Positions 59,471 to 64,000 of a stretch of DNA of 64,000 nt are shown here, one piece after another; the stretch's first letter is position 1; every line of letters begins with the position of its first letter. Source of the stretch: Corbicula japonica (Eukaryota > Mollusca > Bivalvia > Venerida > Cyrenidae); contig JAZAYU010000001.1 in NCBI GenBank assembly GCA_038501625.1, positions 744,001 to 808,000 of the forward strand. Reading direction: 5' to 3'. The notes beneath the pieces are model-generated. The model was not told where the DNA came from. It ran no database searches and was given only the letters and a program-made list of their open reading frames with translations. The translations under genes and the position numbers were made by a program.

Positions 59471-59929
59471 CCTTTGAAGTGAGTTACATGTAATCAGTGA
59501 AATGTAAATGAGCATTTATCGCTGAAGATAATCCTAAACGGAACATTGCCGATGACTTTTATACCCCTGGCTAGAAGTCAGGAACACTATCTGATGTTGT
59601 TGAACAGTCAACTTCACAACAATAATAGTGACCTTTGCGCCATTATGGAGAGAAAACAATGTCACTTTCGTTGGGTTTTGTAGAGTTTCACTAATTCAGC
59701 ATGCATTCTGCTTGTGTGTTGCATCGGTATGTAATCTAAAGCAATTTGTTTTGATTAAGAACTTATTATGATTTGTTATGTGCGTTATGTACAGATGCTA
59801 CTAAAACTATCATGAAAACAAATTCCAAGAATACTATCTTTTAGAACTAATCATAAAATTACTGTAAGCGTAAGCATTTAAAAAGGTGACAAGTTCTACT
59901 AATTTCGCTAGCTTCTGTTGTTTATTCCT

Positions 59930-60164
59930 TAGTGTGCTTTTGCATGCAAGAGAGGTTGGGTGGGTTGGAGTTAATTCACCAAGCCAACTTGAACTTGTTG
60001 TTCATATGAGAACCTGTAGGTGCAAGAGTTAGGATGATGCACCCTAGAACCTAGTTTAAACTCCGAGAGGTTTCGCCACTGGTAGTTCAAAGGCGGTAAC
60101 CCGTCGGGTTCTCATGTTGTTTGTGGTGCCGTTTTGAAATAATCATATTATAATAGATAATAGA
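59930..60164 (+). repeat. Family Q repeat, copy 3, left part
   Basis: TTTTGCATGCAAGAGAGG, GAACCTGTAGGTGCAAGAG and AAGGCGGTAACCCGTCGGG; ends where the family C insert begins. Confidence 0.65.
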
Positions 60165-60735
60165 TGAAAATTGATATTTGAAAGCCACCGAACACGACAA
60201 ATATGAAAACAATGCAAGCTCGGTTTGAATGAGCATGCTACTGGACTGTAATTGAAATGCATATTATTTACCATGGCGCTTTCCCCGGTTGAGCGCAACT
60301 CAATATTTTCACAAGTAAAAACTACAATTTCGAACCATCCCAAACGATGGTATGCATATGGCGGTAAAGATGGAACCTTCAATGCGGTTAGTGGCGTATG
60401 GTCCACAGATAAAAGAATGGGTTTGTCATAAACAAGAAAACAATGGGCGGAACTAAACAGAATAGAATTTCGGCAGGGGATCTGAAAATATAAATCATGC
60501 ATATCACAGACAATGCCAAAGGCAAAGTAAAAAGCAGGAAGTGTATCCTTTGGGTTATTAAACTATATCCAAATCTATATTGGCTGGGGTATTGAAAACA
60601 TCTTTAAACTGGTCGAAATATTTAAAAAATAATTTTAGAAGTACTATTGACATAGTACATAAGTATCGTGCTCAACGAACTCCAAGGACGTAAGTGATAA
60701 CAGCACTGAAACACGTGCTCACTTGCCCCCTATAC
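60165..60735 (+). repeat. Family C repeat, long copy 2, nested inside family Q
   Basis: Same blocks as copy 1 with about 50 bp missing in the middle. Family Q sequence ends just before it and resumes just after. Confidence 0.78.
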
Positions 60736-60815
60736 CTTTAAACTGTGTGAGGAGTCTGCTTTTTCTGAATGTTGCTATTTCTCATATGCATATTTTATCA
60801 TTTTTAACCGACACG
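60735..60815 (+). repeat. Family Q repeat, copy 3, right part
   Basis: AACTGTGTGAGGAGTCTGC and CTGAATGTTGCTATTTCTCA match the right side of copy 2 (57280-57345). Confidence 0.65.
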
Positions 60816-62909
60816 ATTAGCTTAAAGGAAGAGTATAATTATTAAACAACTAGAAACATGTCTCAGATGTTGAATCTCTCTGCACTTAATGTGTTGAAAT
60901 TATTAAGTTATCACATCGTACACAGTTTACACATTTACTACAATTTGTGATAACAAATTATGACTGTGTTAAATATAAAACGATTAGCAAAATATAAACA
61001 ATGGAAGATGTAATCAAGACAATGTAAGATTTAATATTTAAAGAATAGCAAAAAGTAGACTATCTATTATGATAGAAAAAATAGCAGGATTAGATTTTTA
61101 AATATTTATTTACAGAAACACATTTAAATGCATGATGCCATTACACTATGGCGGGTGAATTTCATATACAAATTTATAGAATTTATGGAAAAGCATATTG
61201 TAAACAATGTAATATGTTGAACGAATATCAGAATGTTTACTCTGTAAGATGTTCAATGCTCTTCGCAAGTTACAGTATCAAAGAGCACAGAAGTGTGGTC
61301 CATACAAATATTTCATTGCATACAATATGATACTGATTATTATCCCTTTATTTCATATATACGGGTTTTATCGCATGTGAGAACAGTGTAGATCCAAGTC
61401 AGCCGGCACTGAATCTACACCGTACCCACTTAAAACGCAGCCATATTCCATGGAATAATAGTTTTATAAATATGCAATGCGAGTCAAATATCATTCATAT
61501 GAAAAGTGTATACGTGAAATTTCTTGTTCTCTTATTAACATTATCAGAAGATTTTAATCACTGCATTTTCTACTGAGATAACACATTTTAAATACCATTC
61601 AAGTCCACATAATGGAAAATAGTTCAGATCAGTGGTAACCGCCTATTCGCATATCATTTTATTGAAATTTGATACCATGTTGTTGTGGTTGTTTTTATTT
61701 TCATTATTTGTACTTTTTCTGAAAATACTGTGCAAACACAATTTTGTTTCATTTTCATTTGAGTACCTTTCCTTAGAAAGTTCGTTGATAGTATATTATT
61801 TCAACCGTGTGCTATTGATAGTTTCAACAAGTATTTCTGTAAACTCTTGCCATTCCAGAGCAGTTGACCACACATCGTGATATTTCCTTATCTAATCAGA
61901 GAGTCGCCAATATTTCATCAAGGATGTCTATGCCGTGTGAGATTGGGAATCCGACAGATGCTTAACTCAAGTGAAGTAAATGCTTCTTGATGTTGATTGT
62001 CAAATAGTCGAACTACTGTTTATCAGTATTTACTTTATAGTAGTTGACAGACAGCGCATACCTCTCCTAAACCTGTGGGCTTATCAGTTTGTGTCTATCT
62101 ACTAGCTGGAACAAGGTTAGACTGTAATACTGACACAGGTACTTTATTCTGCTGAGATACGTTAATCAGATGATGATTATCTTAGCTTGATCAGTATTAC
62201 AACGGTCACTTCTAAGGCCAGTATCTGGTATATATGTACCTTGTTATATATGCACCTTAATATCTAAATTGGATAAATATGCTGCTTCCTAGCCAAAGGG
62301 ACGCCGGTCAGTCACACACAAACTTACCCAGATGTGAACCAGTCTTTTGTAGGCAAACAACTTGTCAACAACAATATGAGATTAATTTTGCACAGCATTA
62401 TTTGCATTTAACATTTTACCGACATTTTCTAAACTTACCTATTTGAGATTTTCCCTTTTGAAGTCCCATTACGGGAGTGAAGACCAATTAAAATCCAGTA
62501 AAAACGTAATTGTGAACAAAAGTATATTCAAAAAAATATAACGATTAACGCCAGTTAAATAAATGACTAATAAACAAATAAGATGAAATATAAATCCATC
62601 CAATATATTTGAAAGAACTTCTGTAAATTCATTAAGAAATCCTACTTACATGATATTCTAAATCTTTCTGTCTGCATGTTTTGTAATAAACCCATCTATT
62701 GTTGATTGCTTTGCTTATTACCTTCTTACAGAAGTGTTTATGAGTTTATGAAATTTTCTAGGGAAATCTTGTGAAATAACATACAAGCTCCATCTGTTTT
62801 ATTCCCGCCATCGTATTTTTCCTTATTTGACTCGAGACCCTGGTCATTGAGTACCCACCTTTTTTGCTTGACAATGACATAATTTTCTTATGTTTTATAT
62901 ACTTGTCTG
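60816..62909. other. Intergenic, one MITE remnant only
   Basis: Apart from the family A copy at 61342-61464 I see no repeat or gene. The hydrophobic frame at 61632-61880 is AT-driven. Confidence 0.5.
61342..61464. mobile_element. Family A MITE, internally deleted, isolated copy
   Basis: ATCCCTTTATTTCATATATA, GAACAGTGTAGATCC, CTGAATCTACACCG and CCATGGAATAATAG. It is the only family A copy I found after 37 kb. Confidence 0.6.
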
Positions 62910-63146
62910 CTTTTGCATGCAACACTGTCGAATTGATGGTAGGGTTTGAGCTAATTTATCAAGACAACTAGTACTTGAACCTGTTGGGGCAAGTATGAGA
63001 TTGGTGCACCGTAGAACAAATCTTTTTGAAACAACTAGTGGCAAAACTGACCTTTTCAATGTGGTAACCTCTAGTGTTTTCTTTTTCGTTAATTTTGTGG
63101 TGTCTTATAAATTTGAAATTGATCATTTTATAAGATCTCGAAAGTA
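62910..63146 (+). repeat. Family Q repeat, copy 4
   Basis: TTTTGCATGCAACACTGTCG, GAACCTGTTGGGGCAAGTA, GGTAACCTCTAGTG and TTTTGTGGTGTCTTAT follow the order of copy 3; cut at the right by a family B palindrome. Confidence 0.6.
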
Positions 63147-63299
63147 CTGGTCTGAAGGTTATAAAACTGAGTTTGGAAACCAGTCTCAAATCTCAAGCAT
63201 CTGATTGGCTGAAATGGCGACTGGTCGCCATTTCAGCCAATCAGATGCGTGAGATTTGAGACTGGTTTCCATGTTCAGTTTTATAACCTTGGGCACTGA
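63147..63299. mobile_element. Family B foldback, well preserved
   Basis: CTGAAGGTTATAAAACTGAG to TTATAACCTTGGGCACTG; the arms differ at only a few positions around GGCGACTGGTCGCC. Confidence 0.87.
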
Positions 63300-63887
63300 T
63301 GTAAGATGTTAAAACTGCGTTATCTTGGATGAAAAAGTCTAGTACACGGTCAAGGGCAACCCCTATTTACAGCAATTTTGTCCTGAGAACAGCATGCTCC
63401 ACTTTTATTACTTCTAAATTTGCTTAACTACAACTAGCTGGGCTGGACAATTATATGCATTTTTATTTCTATCCATGAAGAGGCTCAATCAAACCAAGGC
63501 TGCTTTATTTTCATAAGCGTCGTGTTTGGTTATCTTTTTCAATATTTATACAGTAGCGAAGTTTATTGCGTGTGATGACTGTAAAAAGTCTCTCCGTACA
63601 TTGAAGCAGAGCTGTTATCATAGACGCCCATTAAAGATTATTGACCACGATTCTTATGTTTGTAAATAGTACTCTTAAAACTACTTTTGTTTGAATTTTT
63701 CGGCATGTTATTTATATGAGTGCTTTCAATATCCCAGTAAATATAGTTTTGAATATTGTTCAGTCACCTCTAGGATATACCCCTGCTTTTAATTTTTGCC
63801 TTTGGTTGTTTTTGTGATAAATAGGATTTATTTTCACAGATCCCCTCTCTAAATAATATTGTGTTTTATAATTGTTTCTGGTTTTAG

Positions 63888-63923
63888 GTCAAACCCATTG
63901 CATACGCCGCTGATCATGGAAAG
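63888..63923 (+). CDS. Candidate 36-nt exon at the right edge
   Basis: TTTCTGGTTTTAG acceptor (AG at 63886-63887), 36 nt ending AAAG, then donor GTATGA at 63924. In the frame starting at the second base it reads SNPLHTPLIME with no stop. It would be part of a gene continuing beyond the window. Confidence 0.25.
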
Positions 63924-64000
63924 GTATGAATCTGAAATGATACATTGAAAGTTCAAACATCACCTGGTATAGATCAAAACTGGTACTATTTAAATGTGTT

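Noticed and set aside
58571..60502. Minus-strand frames of 101 and 119 codons at 58571-58876 and 60143-60502.
   Set aside because: They lie in paired family C copies, but in different frames and with different peptides, so they are not a conserved protein.
1..64000. CRISPR arrays, operons or prokaryotic features.
   Set aside because: The spliced animal gene and eukaryotic transposons exclude a prokaryotic source; the regular repeats found are tandem satellites without spacers.

Overview
The window is nuclear DNA of an animal, most likely a bivalve mollusc. It is AT-rich, has a spliced gene with GT-AG introns, and is packed with short non-autonomous transposons. The bivalve assignment is inference: it rests on the look of the protein and on repeat types I associate with clam genomes.

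One gene can be read with confidence: glutathione synthetase (GSS), plus strand, 12 coding exons from 14950 to 32796. All 11 introns have GT-AG ends and the phases join without conflict to give a 492-residue protein. A splice acceptor just before the first coding exon implies an upstream non-coding exon that I could not locate. GSS performs the second step of glutathione synthesis; no partner gene is visible in the window.

Repeats fill most of the rest. Family A is a TTAA-flanked MITE of about 240 bp with CCCTTTCCTCCATA ends, piggyBac-like, with about 32 full or partial copies, most of them inside or beside GSS. Family B is an almost loopless foldback palindrome of about 150 bp, with 13 copies. 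Smaller families are named C, D, E, F and Q. There are also a hAT-like MITE with an 8-bp target duplication, a LINE with an intact reverse-transcriptase ORF in GSS intron 5, a frameshifted Penelope-like reverse-transcriptase fragment, a 155-bp tandem-repeat element in intron 2, and a 208-bp-arm inverted repeat in intron 1.

Layout: 1-8 kb is intergenic and holds two head-to-tail, nearly identical 1503-bp TIR elements. 8-14.9 kb is MITE-rich upstream DNA. 14.9-32.8 kb is GSS. 33-39.3 kb is MITE-rich downstream DNA, including three MITEs joined through shared TTAA sites. 39-53 kb has few recognisable repeats, plus a few promoter-like spots and weak exon candidates. 54-57.6 kb is a tandem array whose roughly 763-bp unit carries a tRNA-like RNA polymerase III cassette. 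57.6-64 kb holds nested families C and Q and a possible 36-nt exon at the right edge.

I see no new multi-gene system. The most unusual signals are the tRNA-like tandem array, the long inverted repeat, the intron made almost entirely of a MITE, and the twin TIR elements.
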